From: Planctomycetia bacterium
Lineage (GTDB): Bacteria > Planctomycetota > Planctomycetia > Pirellulales > Thermoguttaceae
DNA: 33,549 bases
Assembly (NCBI GenBank): GCA_030527185.1
Contig: JAUNBF010000044.1
Span: 1-33,549, forward strand
Direction: 5' to 3'
Shown: positions 6,741-14,269 of the stretch, piece after piece
Numbering within the stretch: position 1 is the first letter of the stretch
Layout of the letters: every line of letters begins with the position of its first letter
Notes under the pieces: model-generated
Database searches by the model: none
The model's input: only the letters and a program-made list of their open reading frames with translations
Told to the model about the DNA's origin: nothing
Translations under genes and position numbers: made by a program

Positions 6741-7703
6741 TCACGAACCTTTGAACAATTTCCGTTGCAGGGAGGGCTGAAACGTTGTCCAGGGACTGGC
6801 TGTATTGAGGTCTTCCCGCAGAATTTGCTCAAACGCGGCCAGTTTGGAATCCAGAAGGTCGATACAGTGGAGCGCCAGCGCCTCCAGCGTCATGGGGAGT
6901 TTCGGACTCCCAAATTCGTATTCGCCATGATGACTGGCTAAAAGATGCTTCAGCCGCAACGCCAATTCTGAGGGAAACGGCTCTCCTGAAAGCGACTCCG
7001 CTTCCTGAATCTTCTTTTCCAGCATGGAAAGACCGAGGAACATGTGCCCCAGGAGTTGCCCTTCGTTGGTGTAGGAAAGTTCGCCGTCGAACTGGAGTTC
7101 CGCCACTTTCCCCGTATCGTGCAGAAACGCTCCCATCACGACCAGATCGGTATTCAGATAGGAATAGCAATCTCCCACACGCCGAGCCACTTCCATCATC
7201 GTCGTGACATGTTCCAGCAAACCTCCCAGATAGGCATGATGGTGCCGGACGCCTGCCGGAGCGGTCGTGAATTTCTCCATGAATTCCTGATCCATCAGAT
7301 AACATTCTGCCAGATTCGTCAATGCCGGTTCTTCCAGATGCCGAAGCATTTCCGTCATCTTCAGTACCAGCTTGTCCACCTGCACACCGGAAACCTGAAT
7401 GAAATCCTCTTCCTCCACCTCACTCTCAGGAACACGAAAGATTTTCTTGGCAATCACCTGCATACTGCCCTGAAAAACCTGGGCTTTTCCTTCCACGCGA
7501 ATGTAGTCGCCATTCTCAAACGACTGATAAATCGTTTCATGGACATTCCAAAGCCGGGCGGTAATCGTGCCTGTCTTGTCCGACAAATCGACTTGTAAAT
7601 AAAGGTCGCCATTACGATTCGGACGAAGCTGTTTGTTGGTGACGCGGTAAATTTCATTGACGGAAGTCTGTTCCGTTAATTCGTTGATATATCGGCGAGC
7701 CAT
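6741..7703 (-). CDS. yhaM: YhaM-type 3'-5' exoribonuclease (OB fold + HD domain)
   Basis: 320 residues, matching the roughly 310-320 of YhaM/CBF1. Residues 15-90 are an OB-fold nucleic-acid-binding domain (DLYLQVDLSDKTGTITARLW). Residues 150-300 form an HD metal-dependent phosphohydrolase domain. Metal-ligand candidates are H154-H156, H165 (GGLLEHV), H195-D196 (FLHDTGK), H220 and HH258-259 (ASHHGEYEFGSP). YhaM trims short RNA 3' ends and can also degrade single-stranded DNA. The start ATG 7703 follows CAGGAAG. It lies 58 bp behind prfB in the same direction, so both are probably read from the prfB promoter. No odd feature is seen. Confidence 0.88.
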   Translation of the reverse strand: MARRYINELTEQTSVNEIYRVTNKQLRPNRNGDLYLQVDLSDKTGTITARLWNVHETIYQSFENGDYIRVEGKAQVFQGSMQVIAKKIFRVPESEVEEEDFIQVSGVQVDKLVLKMTEMLRHLEEPALTNLAECYLMDQEFMEKFTTAPAGVRHHHAYLGGLLEHVTTMMEVARRVGDCYSYLNTDLVVMGAFLHDTGKVAELQFDGELSYTNEGQLLGHMFLGLSMLEKKIQEAESLSGEPFPSELALRLKHLLASHHGEYEFGSPKLPMTLEALALHCIDLLDSKLAAFEQILREDLNTASPWTTFQPSLQRKLFKGS

Positions 7704-7761
7704 AATCTTCCTGAGATAAAAGGTGTGTTGTGTTCAATGGATAAATAGGTGTTTGGCATTC

Positions 7762-8883
7762 TCATGACGTCGGATCGCCAGCATGTTCCCCTTTGACATA
7801 CCAGCGCAGATACGCATCCAGAAAACCCTGAATATTCCCGTCCAGCACGGCGTTGAAATTTCCCATGTAATACCCCGTTCGCGCATCCTTCACACGCTGA
7901 TCGGGATGGAGAAAATAGTTCCGAATCTGCGAACCGAAGCCGGTTTTCGCTTTTTCGTTGTACTTCTCCGCCTGTTCCTGCTCTCGCTTTTCCTCCTCAA
8001 TCCTCGCCAGCCGGGCACGCAACATCTTCATCGCCATGGCACGATTCTGGTGCTGGCTCCGCTCGTTCTGGCACTGCACGACAATCCCGGTGGGAAGGTG
8101 TGTCAGACGAATCGCACTCGACGTCTTATTCACATGTTGCCCACCCGCACCACTGGCACGAAAAACATCTTCCCGAACGTCCGCGTCACGAATCTCTATC
8201 TCCACCGACTCGTCCACATCGGGCGAAACATCCACCGCCGCAAAACTGGTCTGCCGTTTTCCCTCCGAATTGAACGGACTGATCCGCACCAGCCGGTGCA
8301 TCCCCGCTTCCCCCTTCAAATACCCATACGCCAGTGCCCCGCGAATGGCAATCGCCGCACTGTTGATTCCCGCCTCCTCATTATCCAGGCGATCCAGCAA
8401 CTCGACTTTGTACCCTTGCATCTGCCCCCAGTTGATATACATCCGCAACAACATCTCCGCCCAATCGTTGGCATCCGTCCCGCCATCCCTTGCGTTGATG
8501 GTCAAAATCGCGTCTGCCTGATCACACGGACCACTCAACAACGTGTAGAGTTCCAAATGCTCCAGGTCTTTCTCCAAATCCTCCAACTGCCGGGGAATCT
8601 CCTCCGCAAAAGAGGCATCCTCCTCCGCCATTTCAATCATCGCTTCCAAATCTTCCAGACCCTTCCACGCCTCGTCCAATGGCTTCAGCACCGATTTGAT
8701 TCCCTTCAACTCCGCCACAATCGCGTTCGTTTTTTCAGGAACGTTCCAAAAATCAACGTCCGAAACCATCTGGTGTTCAATCTCCACCACACGGGCTGTT
8801 TTCGTCTCATAATCGAGCGAATCTTTCAATTGCGTCAATCGTTCGCGAATGGAGTGCGTCCGATCCAGAATTTCTTTTTCCAT
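7762..8883 (-). CDS. prfB: peptide chain release factor 2 (RF2)
   Basis: 373 residues, the usual RF2 length. Domain 2/4 carries RISPF (the SPF tripeptide that reads UGA and UAA), and domain 3 carries GAGGQHVNKTSSAIRL with the GGQ loop that triggers peptidyl-tRNA hydrolysis. The N-terminal coiled region MEKEILDRTHSIRERL runs straight through KDSLDYETK. Many bacteria have an in-frame UGA and a +1 frameshift at this point (CTTTGAC in E. coli). Here the codons are CTC GAT, so the protein is made in one frame without the autoregulatory shift. The ATG at 8883 has only a weak upstream purine stretch. A promoter lies at 8962-8989. The yhaM-like gene follows after 58 bp. Confidence 0.96.
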   Translation of the reverse strand: MEKEILDRTHSIRERLTQLKDSLDYETKTARVVEIEHQMVSDVDFWNVPEKTNAIVAELKGIKSVLKPLDEAWKGLEDLEAMIEMAEEDASFAEEIPRQLEDLEKDLEHLELYTLLSGPCDQADAILTINARDGGTDANDWAEMLLRMYINWGQMQGYKVELLDRLDNEEAGINSAAIAIRGALAYGYLKGEAGMHRLVRISPFNSEGKRQTSFAAVDVSPDVDESVEIEIRDADVREDVFRASGAGGQHVNKTSSAIRLTHLPTGIVVQCQNERSQHQNRAMAMKMLRARLARIEEEKREQEQAEKYNEKAKTGFGSQIRNYFLHPDQRVKDARTGYYMGNFNAVLDGNIQGFLDAYLRWYVKGEHAGDPTS

Positions 8884-8961
8884 ATTTTTTTACTGCATTA
8901 CCCTTCGGCAGGTCTCTCCCATACCACAAAATGAAAAATGGAAGTCTTTCTCAACCTTATT

Positions 8962-8989
8962 ACTATACCGGATTAAACTTTTCTGTAAA
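8962..8989 (-). promoter_or_regulatory. sigma-70-type promoter of prfB-yhaM
   Basis: On the minus strand, TTTACA (8989-8984) and TATAGT (8967-8962) are separated by 16 bp and lie about 80 bp before the prfB ATG. Confidence 0.6.
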
Positions 8990-9023
8990 GGAGTGACGAA
9001 AAATTTTCAAGCCGGAGTGATGA

Positions 9024-9203
9024 TTTTATATCGACAAGGATGGAGAGAAACCTTCCCATCCAGATGTAGTGAAGAGTGGACACCGAACTTTTTACGACCC
9101 TGAAAGAGCAGGAAAGACAAACATGTATTTGGACAAAGATGGCAATCCGGTGGCAAAAGGTTCAGAAGAATCCCCACCTGTATCCGAAAGGAGGAAAATA
9201 GAG
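9024..9203 (+). pseudogene. open remnant in frame with the following gene
   Basis: After two TGA stops (9018-9023) the frame is open for 60 codons up to the ATG at 9204. It reads FYIDKDGEKPSHPDVV, then GHRTFYDPERAGKTNMYLDK, then DGNPVAKGSEE. This polar, Gly/Asp-rich text looks like real protein rather than random translation. It has no good start of its own, except a GTG at 9069 and an ATG at 9123 without ribosome sites. It may be the surviving 3' end of a larger gene. The family is not recognised with certainty. Confidence 0.35.
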
Positions 9204-9572
9204 ATGGAATTAAACGAATTGCTTGAAAAGTATGATTTTCACGATAGTGGCTTGGAGCGAATTCAATACGATTCCGCCGAACGCCGTGCCGAGATGGAAG
9301 TAGAATTTTGCAACTGGATGCAGGACTATTTTCAAAAAGGAATGGTCAAACAACCCATCGTTTCTCTCGTGTTTACCGAAGTTTCTGAGATGAAATATGC
9401 GGGGCTTGAGCAATATGATGAGGGAAACGTGATTCTTCAGGCCTCTCTTATCAAAAATCCTTCCAATCAAGAAGGAGTCGAGTTTTTGGTTTATAATGAT
9501 GAGACAAATCAGTTGAAGCATATTCGTATTTTTGCGGAAGAAGTGGAATTTGTTGTGGTGGGGGCGACTTAA
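9204..9572 (+). CDS. small acidic protein of unknown function
   Basis: 122 residues from ATG 9204. This start is chosen because GAAAGGAGG stands eight bases before it, the best ribosome site in the area. A longer reading from GTG 9069 would give 167 residues. The N-terminal motif KYDFHDSGLERIQYD is followed by alternating strands (EMEVEFCNW, PIVSLVFTEVSEMKY, NVILQASLI, EGVEFLVYN, IRIFAEEVEFVVVG), suggesting a small beta-rich domain. An FHDS-x-L-x-x-I-x-Y-D start occurs in several small uncharacterised proteins, some of them immunity-like, but I cannot assign a family. It has no signal peptide or membrane segment. The stop codon overlaps a 25-bp sequence that recurs inverted at 4016-4040. Confidence 0.7.
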   Translation: MELNELLEKYDFHDSGLERIQYDSAERRAEMEVEFCNWMQDYFQKGMVKQPIVSLVFTEVSEMKYAGLEQYDEGNVILQASLIKNPSNQEGVEFLVYNDETNQLKHIRIFAEEVEFVVVGAT

Positions 9573-9596
9573 TACTCCATCCACTTGAGTTTTCGG
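9572..9596 (-). repeat. 25-bp sequence repeated in inverse orientation at 4016-4040
   Basis: Read on the minus strand it is CCGAAAACTCAAGTGG followed by ATGGAGTAT. Bases 4016-4040 read CCGAAAAACTCAAGTGG followed by TGGAGTAT, so the two differ by two single-base indels. The copy here begins on the stop codon of the small gene. The other abuts the palindromic element and the 42-bp repeat. Confidence 0.55.
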
Positions 9597-9735
9597 GAAA
9601 TGGAAAGGGAAAGAAGTAAAACTCCTTTTTCGGGAAGTTTCTGAGATTTTTACAGTAAATACTAGGAAAATTTCTAAAATTTTTGACAAGGTTGATTTTC
9701 ACTTATTGTCGTTTGGGATAAAAATAACCGCCCGG

Positions 9736-9764
9736 TTGCGGAAGTGGGGGAGATTTGTTAAAAT
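9736..9764 (+). promoter_or_regulatory. sigma-70-type promoter of the HIT gene
   Basis: TTGCGG (9736-9741) and TAAAAT (9759-9764) are separated by 17 bp and lie 41 bp before the ATG. The -10 box is again followed by AGG/AG as in the other TAAAATAG promoters of this window. Confidence 0.6.
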
Positions 9765-9805
9765 AGGTTTGGAAATGGAACAACAACGTGATTTCAGGAG
9801 GTTTT

Positions 9806-10141
9806 ATGACGATTTTCAAGAAAATTATCGACCGGGAAATTCCGGCGGACATTGTTTATGAGGATGAGGAGTGCCTCGCTTTTCGGGACATTAATCCACA
9901 GGCTCCCGTCCATTTGCTGGTCATTCCGAAGAAGGAAATTTCGGCTGTCGATGCCCTCTCGCCAGAGGACAAAACGCTCGTCGGGCATATTTTCCTGGTG
10001 ATTCAGCAATTGGCGAAAGAATTTTCGTTGGAAGACGGTTTCCGCGTCGTGACGAACAATGGACTTTTGGCCGGACAAACGGTGCCGCACCTCCATTTTC
10101 ACCTCCTCGGCGGACGTCCGCTTCTCTGGCCGCCAGGGTGA
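9806..10141 (+). CDS. HIT-family (HinT-like) nucleotide-binding protein
   Basis: 111 residues from ATG 9806, five bases after CAGGAGG. An in-frame codon at 9788 overlaps the ribosome site and is less likely. The histidine triad is complete: HLHFHLLGG with H95, H97 and H99. It is followed by the WPPG end typical of HinT. Earlier family marks are FRDINPQAPVHLLVIPK (27-42) and NNGLLAGQTV (85-93). HinT hydrolyses purine nucleoside phosphoramidates and aminoacyl adenylates in the cytoplasm. The metallophosphoesterase gene follows after 51 bp with its own ribosome site and may share the transcript. Confidence 0.95.
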   Translation: MTIFKKIIDREIPADIVYEDEECLAFRDINPQAPVHLLVIPKKEISAVDALSPEDKTLVGHIFLVIQQLAKEFSLEDGFRVVTNNGLLAGQTVPHLHFHLLGGRPLLWPPG

Positions 10142-10192
10142 GTTTTTTCCGCGTTTCTTTCCTATTTTTCCATTTTTAAGCAGGAGAATCCT

Positions 10193-11473
10193 ATGCAAAC
10201 CAATCGTCGTCAATTTATCCGTTCTGCCGGAGTCGTTGGAGCGTCCGCCATGTTGTGGGGCGCGGAGGGGAAGAGTGAAGAAACAACTCCCCCGCCGGAA
10301 AGTCTTTTCGATTCCTACTGCGTCCTGCAAAATCCAACGGAAACGTCCATCTCCGTCACCTGGACCGTCACGGCACCTGCCACGGGGTGGATCGAGTGGG
10401 GAAAGAGTGCTGAAAAGCTGGATCAGAAGGCGGACGGTGCCTGTTTTGGCTTGCGACCTTACGACGACCAGGTGATCACCATTCCTCTTTCCGGCCTGGA
10501 ACCAAACACGACATATTATTACCGTGCGGCATGTGCGAAAGTCGATTTTGTCCATGCCTACGACGTGACGACGCACCAACCGGAATTTTCCCCGGTCTAT
10601 TCCTTCACCACGCCTGGCAAAAATACTCCCGGCGGCAGTTTTGCGGTCATGAACGATACGCACCAACACCTCGAAACGCTCCGGCTGGCGACGGCCAAAC
10701 TGCGGGAATTGCAGGCCGATTACACGCTCTGGAATGGCGATTTGCTCAACGATATTTACGATGCCAAACAGGTTGCGCAGTTTATCATGAAGCCAGCGGA
10801 CGCACCATTTGCCGTGGAAAAGCCGCTTTTGCTGGTTCGCGGCAACCACGACCACCGTGGCCCGTGGGCAAGAAATCTTCCCCGATACCTCACGCCGTGG
10901 AAGCATGAAAACACCCCCTACAGTGATTTGGGCTACAGTTACGTCGTCCGCCACGGCGACCTGGCACTCATCGGACTCGATACGGGCGAAGACAAGCCGG
11001 ATTTTCGCCGGGAGTGGGCCGGGTTGGCCAGTTTTGAACCCTACATTGCCCGACAGGGGGAGTGGCTGGCGGAAGTCATGGCGACCGAGACCGTCCAAAC
11101 CGCACCGTTTATCGTCGTTTTCTGCCACATCCCGCTCTTTGACGAACGTCCCAACGCCAATCCCGGCACGCTCGAAACGGGCTACTCCACCTGGAAGAAG
11201 CTCGCGGCAGACCATTGGGGGGCCACGCTCCAAAAACATGGCGTCCAACTCGTCGTGGCAGCTCACGTCCATTCGCACCGCGTCGATCCTTCTTCCGAAA
11301 GCCGTTGCTGGACGCAAATCACCGGTGGCGGTCCGGGTGCCAAACAACACGCCACGATTATCCACGGTACCGTCCAAAACGGCCTGCTGAAAATCGACGT
11401 TCACGACCTCTTTGCGGCCAAAATCGTCACGTCCCTGGAAATCCCTCCCCGGAAAGCCGTTGCTGTAGCCTAA
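10193..11473 (+). CDS. Tat-exported metallophosphoesterase, purple acid phosphatase-like
   Basis: 426 residues. The N-terminus NRRQFIRSAGVVGASAM is a twin-arginine signal, so the folded enzyme is exported. Residues 40-140 resemble the fibronectin-like N-terminal domain of purple acid phosphatases (VSVTW-like TSISVTWTV, LEPNTTYYYRA). Residues 150-426 carry the calcineurin-like metal motifs in order: NDTHQH (D155, H157), NGDLLND (D183), RGNHDH (N218, H219), FCHIP (H312) and AHVHSH (H358, H360). The last site has Ala where Gly is usual. The reaction is phosphate-ester hydrolysis on a two-metal centre; the substrate is unknown. It follows the HIT gene by 51 bp. Its TAA overlaps the stop of the convergent glycosyltransferase gene within the four bases CTAA (11470-11473). 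Confidence 0.88.
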   Translation: MQTNRRQFIRSAGVVGASAMLWGAEGKSEETTPPPESLFDSYCVLQNPTETSISVTWTVTAPATGWIEWGKSAEKLDQKADGACFGLRPYDDQVITIPLSGLEPNTTYYYRAACAKVDFVHAYDVTTHQPEFSPVYSFTTPGKNTPGGSFAVMNDTHQHLETLRLATAKLRELQADYTLWNGDLLNDIYDAKQVAQFIMKPADAPFAVEKPLLLVRGNHDHRGPWARNLPRYLTPWKHENTPYSDLGYSYVVRHGDLALIGLDTGEDKPDFRREWAGLASFEPYIARQGEWLAEVMATETVQTAPFIVVFCHIPLFDERPNANPGTLETGYSTWKKLAADHWGATLQKHGVQLVVAAHVHSHRVDPSSESRCWTQITGGGPGAKQHATIIHGTVQNGLLKIDVHDLFAAKIVTSLEIPPRKAVAVA

Positions 11474-12432
11474 CGCTTCTCTTGGGTGGGAGGTTGAAAA
11501 AAAGAACACGTTTTTTTCCATAGAATCGAGAGTCCGCTCCTGATTCTGTGGAAAATCTCCTCCCTGTAAAAATGGACGGCCACACGCAAAGGTTCGTTTT
11601 TTCCCCGGAAATGATGTGGCATTAAAAATTTTGCATGGCCGTGGTAATGAACCATTTTGGCAGGAATTTGTTTCCCGTCATAAAGAATCACGTAGGGTTG
11701 AGAATTTTCAAAGTGAACCTGCTTGATCATTCCCCGCCAGCCCAATAATCCCGGTTGTTTACGAAAAACATCCAAATCGCTAATCCGCGAGTCCAAAAAA
11801 ATCCCTTCCTGGAGAGAATCTTCCAAAAAGCCTGCTTTCCAGGGCGTATTTTGGAAAAAGTGATATAAAAGACTCATATCGCTGACATAAATTTTTCCAT
11901 CGGAAGCAACACTCTTTTCCTGAATTTTCTGAAACATCTTATCCGACCGATAGACTTCTAAAATATAACGACAAAAAGTCTCCAGGCACTCCTGAGAAAC
12001 TCGGTTGCAATGCCCCAGATAGCCATTTTCAAACCAACGCCCCAACGTCATGGAAACGTTTCCAAAACAGGAAAGTATTTTCGTCATATCATCGAACAGA
12101 AAAACATCCGAATCGAGATGGAGAGACTGTTTCAGACCTTCCTGACGCATAAAATGGAGAAGGTAAAACCACCGTTCCAGACAAAAACGTTCAAATGATT
12201 CTGGCAGATGACTGACGTGGCGATAATTTTTTCGGAATTCTTTCAAATCCTCGTTCTCTTCCAGAAAAAAGAATTCCGCAACTCCTTCCCGAACCGGTAA
12301 AATCGTCTTGTTGGTCGTATCTCCCAGCAGGATAACACGACTTTCTGGATTCGTTTTTTTGGCCTGTCGTAATGCCAGTTCCAAAAAATGGCTCTTTCCC
12401 CGGTGAATAAAAATAATCGGAAGTGGTAACAT
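11470..12432 (-). CDS. glycosyltransferase-like protein (GT-A fold, DxD)
   Basis: 320 residues from ATG 12432, eight bases after AAAGGA. The N-terminus (LPIIFIHRG, RVILLGD) looks like a nucleotide-diphospho-sugar transferase fold. LHLDSDVFLFDD near residue 110 contains the DxD motif that binds the metal and sugar nucleotide. No membrane segment or signal is seen. It stands 24 bp behind the GT2 gene and surely shares its promoter. The pair probably decorates a surface glycan. By eye this 2-kb stretch is richer in A and T than its neighbours, which suggests acquisition. It ends tail-to-tail with the metallophosphoesterase gene, overlapping by four bases and without a terminator. The family beyond the fold is not certain. 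Confidence 0.72.
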   Translation of the reverse strand: MLPLPIIFIHRGKSHFLELALRQAKKTNPESRVILLGDTTNKTILPVREGVAEFFFLEENEDLKEFRKNYRHVSHLPESFERFCLERWFYLLHFMRQEGLKQSLHLDSDVFLFDDMTKILSCFGNVSMTLGRWFENGYLGHCNRVSQECLETFCRYILEVYRSDKMFQKIQEKSVASDGKIYVSDMSLLYHFFQNTPWKAGFLEDSLQEGIFLDSRISDLDVFRKQPGLLGWRGMIKQVHFENSQPYVILYDGKQIPAKMVHYHGHAKFLMPHHFRGKNEPLRVAVHFYREEIFHRIRSGLSILWKKTCSFFQPPTQEKR

Positions 12433-12459
12433 CAAAAAAGTCCTTTCTTGGAGTACGGT

Positions 12460-13407
12460 TCATTTTCTCAGAAAATCGCTTAAAAAACTAAAAAAACCTC
12501 GAGAGTGACGAAAATATCCTCCGTTTAAGAATTCAAGAATGGCATACCAAAGACCCATTTGCTGCTTTTCCCGTATTAGAGCACGTCGGGAATAGTGTCG
12601 AGATGATTTCAGAAGCATATATATATATATATATATATGCGTTTTAAGAGTAAGTTGCGTCAAACGGTGTGCCATCGCCTCCTGAGATTCTGCAAACATT
12701 TGATGGTACGAGATTGCTTTTTGAGAAACAGAACTTTGTTGAGGGGCGGTCACCTGTTGTGGATGAATCCGATGAACGACCAAAACCTTCTCTAAAAAGA
12801 ACGTCTTTTCCAATATATTCAGAGCGATAAAAATCCATCGATCATAACTTGCAGGTTCAGGAAGTGGATACAACCAAGGGTGATACTTGGTGCGATAGGA
12901 AATACAATGTCCTACCCAGGAAGCATACCGTCGGCAGAAAGGAAGCATATCCTGTTTTCTCAGTTTTTTCCGATAATTTTTAGGCAAACCAAAAACCCTT
13001 TGGATACTGTCCGATGTCTTTTCTCCCTGAGCTTCACTGTCCGAAAAAACCATCCCCATTTCCGGGTCTTTTTCAAAAATCTCCATGTGCAAACGTATTT
13101 TTTCAGGATACCAGATGTCGTCCTGGTCGCAAAAAAAGATGACATCGCCTGAACATTTCAAGGCACATTGCTCAAAATTTTGATTATAACCCAAATTTTT
13201 CTCATTCCGATACAGCCGTACCGGAAAAGGAGCGTGTTCCGCAAATTTTTCCAGAATTTCCCACGTTTTATCTGTAGAACCGTCGTCGCAGACCACCAAC
13301 TCATCCGGCAAACGTTCCTGTCGGGTCAGGCTATCCAACTGCTCCTGCAAAAAGCGTTCGCCGTTGTAGGTACACATAGCCACCGAGAGTGAGAGTTGAG
13401 AAGTCAT
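12460..13407 (-). CDS. GT2-family glycosyltransferase with an in-frame (AT)11 tract
   Basis: 315 residues from ATG 13407. This start places LSVAMCTYNGE at the N-terminus, as usual for family 2. The longer readings from 13473 and 13512 lie at or before the expected transcription start. Motifs are VVCDDGSTDKTW (38-49) for the nucleotide, and FFCDQDDIW (91-99), whose DQDD carries the DxD. WVGHCISYR (164-172) and YDRWIFI (188-194) follow the rhamnosyl/galactosyl-transferase pattern. Residues 257-264 (HIYIYIYM) are encoded by eleven AT units. A change of one unit shifts the frame before the last 51 residues. The second transferase follows after 24 bp. The likely role is transfer of one sugar to a surface polysaccharide; donor and acceptor are unknown. 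Confidence 0.88.
   Translation of the reverse strand: MTSQLSLSVAMCTYNGERFLQEQLDSLTRQERLPDELVVCDDGSTDKTWEILEKFAEHAPFPVRLYRNEKNLGYNQNFEQCALKCSGDVIFFCDQDDIWYPEKIRLHMEIFEKDPEMGMVFSDSEAQGEKTSDSIQRVFGLPKNYRKKLRKQDMLPFCRRYASWVGHCISYRTKYHPWLYPLPEPASYDRWIFIALNILEKTFFLEKVLVVHRIHPQQVTAPQQSSVSQKAISYHQMFAESQEAMAHRLTQLTLKTHIYIYIYMLLKSSRHYSRRALIREKQQMGLWYAILEFLNGGYFRHSRGFFSFLSDFLRK
12617..12638 (-). repeat. (AT)11 dinucleotide microsatellite within the GT2 gene
   Basis: Twenty-two bases of uninterrupted AT, bounded by C and G so that the whole forms a palindrome. It encodes IYIYIY. Adding one unit makes the next codons ATA TGC TTC TGA and stops at once. Losing one unit opens a frame that runs about 29 codons to another TGA. 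The present length is the open state. Confidence 0.95.
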
Positions 13408-13483
13408 TTTCAAAAGGCAATCCTGGGGTGGTAAAGGGATAGGAAACGGATATTTTCGTATATTGTTCTCCATTTTAATCGTG

Positions 13484-13512
13484 AGTATACCACCTTTCTT
13501 TTCAGTTGTCAA
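13484..13512 (-). promoter_or_regulatory. strong sigma-70 promoter of the glycosyltransferase pair
   Basis: On the minus strand, TTGACA (13512-13507) and TATACT (13489-13484) stand exactly 17 bp apart. Transcription should start near 13477, which leaves about 70 bases of leader before the chosen ATG at 13407. Confidence 0.75.
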
Positions 13513-13678
13513 GCGATCAAATGTTAATCTGTATAATGTCGGCGATTTACACCAAGAAAAAAATTTTTAATCATTATAACAATTTTCTCAACTTTAACGA
13601 TTTTTCCGCCGATAACAGCAAAAAGACAACGGAAATGAGTCATCGGTTTAGGAAAAAAGAAGAATTACAGAGGGTATT

Positions 13679-14203
13679 ATGAAACGTTTTGGTTCGATTG
13701 GGATAATTTGCGTCTTGTTGCTGCCACCGTTTGCCGGGTGTCGGCTCTGTTGTGCTCCGTACGACTACTGCGGGCCAGTTTATGACGGGGGACAATGCTC
13801 CGATTTGTCGAGACAACGATGCGGTTCCGTGACTGCCATGGGATGCGCACCTGCCCAGGTCATTACCGAAAATCAGGCCGTCATCCAACAGGTTCCTGCC
13901 ACGAAATCGGCACCTACACCCGCCATTCAGAAAGCTCCGATGCCCAAACAGCCCAGTTCGCAGGTCTACAATGCCGTTCCACAGCATTATCGACAGCAAG
14001 GCCGAACTTCCCAGGTCATTCAGGCGACAGCTACGCAGCCCATTCCCAATACTTCCGCCACGCAGGGTCAAATTGTGGTGGATGCCAATGGCTATCAGAA
14101 AGTGGAAGTTTACGACGAAAATGGCAAGTTTTTAGGCCATGAAACGATTGACGCGTCGGGAAAAACCGTTCAGCCATTGGACTGGAGCAAGATTTCGCAA
14201 TAA
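13679..14203 (+). CDS. putative lipoprotein of unknown function
   Basis: 174 residues from ATG 13679 behind GAGGG. The N-terminus is a lipoprotein signal: Lys-Arg, a hydrophobic run IGIICVLLLPPF, and the lipobox FAGC with the lipidated Cys at 21. The next stretch is Cys-rich (CRLCCAPYDYC), and other Cys follow at GQCSD, QRCGS and GCAPA. The middle is Pro/Gln/Thr-rich and low in complexity. The end has a compact module, IVVDANGYQKVEVYDENGKFLGHETIDASG. No domain is recognised. It is transcribed alone and faces the OleC-like gene. Envelope location follows from the signal; the function is unknown. Confidence 0.75.
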   Translation: MKRFGSIGIICVLLLPPFAGCRLCCAPYDYCGPVYDGGQCSDLSRQRCGSVTAMGCAPAQVITENQAVIQQVPATKSAPTPAIQKAPMPKQPSSQVYNAVPQHYRQQGRTSQVIQATATQPIPNTSATQGQIVVDANGYQKVEVYDENGKFLGHETIDASGKTVQPLDWSKISQ

Positions 14204-14216
14204 TTCAAAGGGGGGC

Positions 14217-14253
14217 GGAGGAATCCTGGAAGAAATTTCAGGGTTCCTTCTCC
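14217..14253. terminator. possible hairpin between convergent genes
   Basis: GGAGGAATCCTG (14217-14228) pairs imperfectly with CAGGGTTCCTTCTCC (14239-14253) around a ten-base loop. It is followed by a T-rich but interrupted tract. It could end transcription of the lipoprotein gene; the mismatches keep it uncertain. Confidence 0.4.
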
Positions 14254-14269
14254 ATTTATTTCCTTTCCC

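Noticed and set aside
9683..9720. TTGACA at about 9683 as a promoter for the HIT gene
   Set aside because: No -10 box lies 15-19 bp downstream. The pair at 9736-9764 has correct spacing and is closer to the gene.
9794..11521. 575-codon open frame on the minus strand
   Set aside because: It covers the HIT and metallophosphoesterase genes in antisense. Both of these have intact active-site motifs, so the long frame is a by-product of codon use.
13518..13545. TATAAT in CTGTATAATG as a plus-strand promoter of the lipoprotein gene
   Set aside because: The nearest TTGTCA stands 20 bp away, which is too far, and the extended -10 TG is not in register. Kept out of the feature list.
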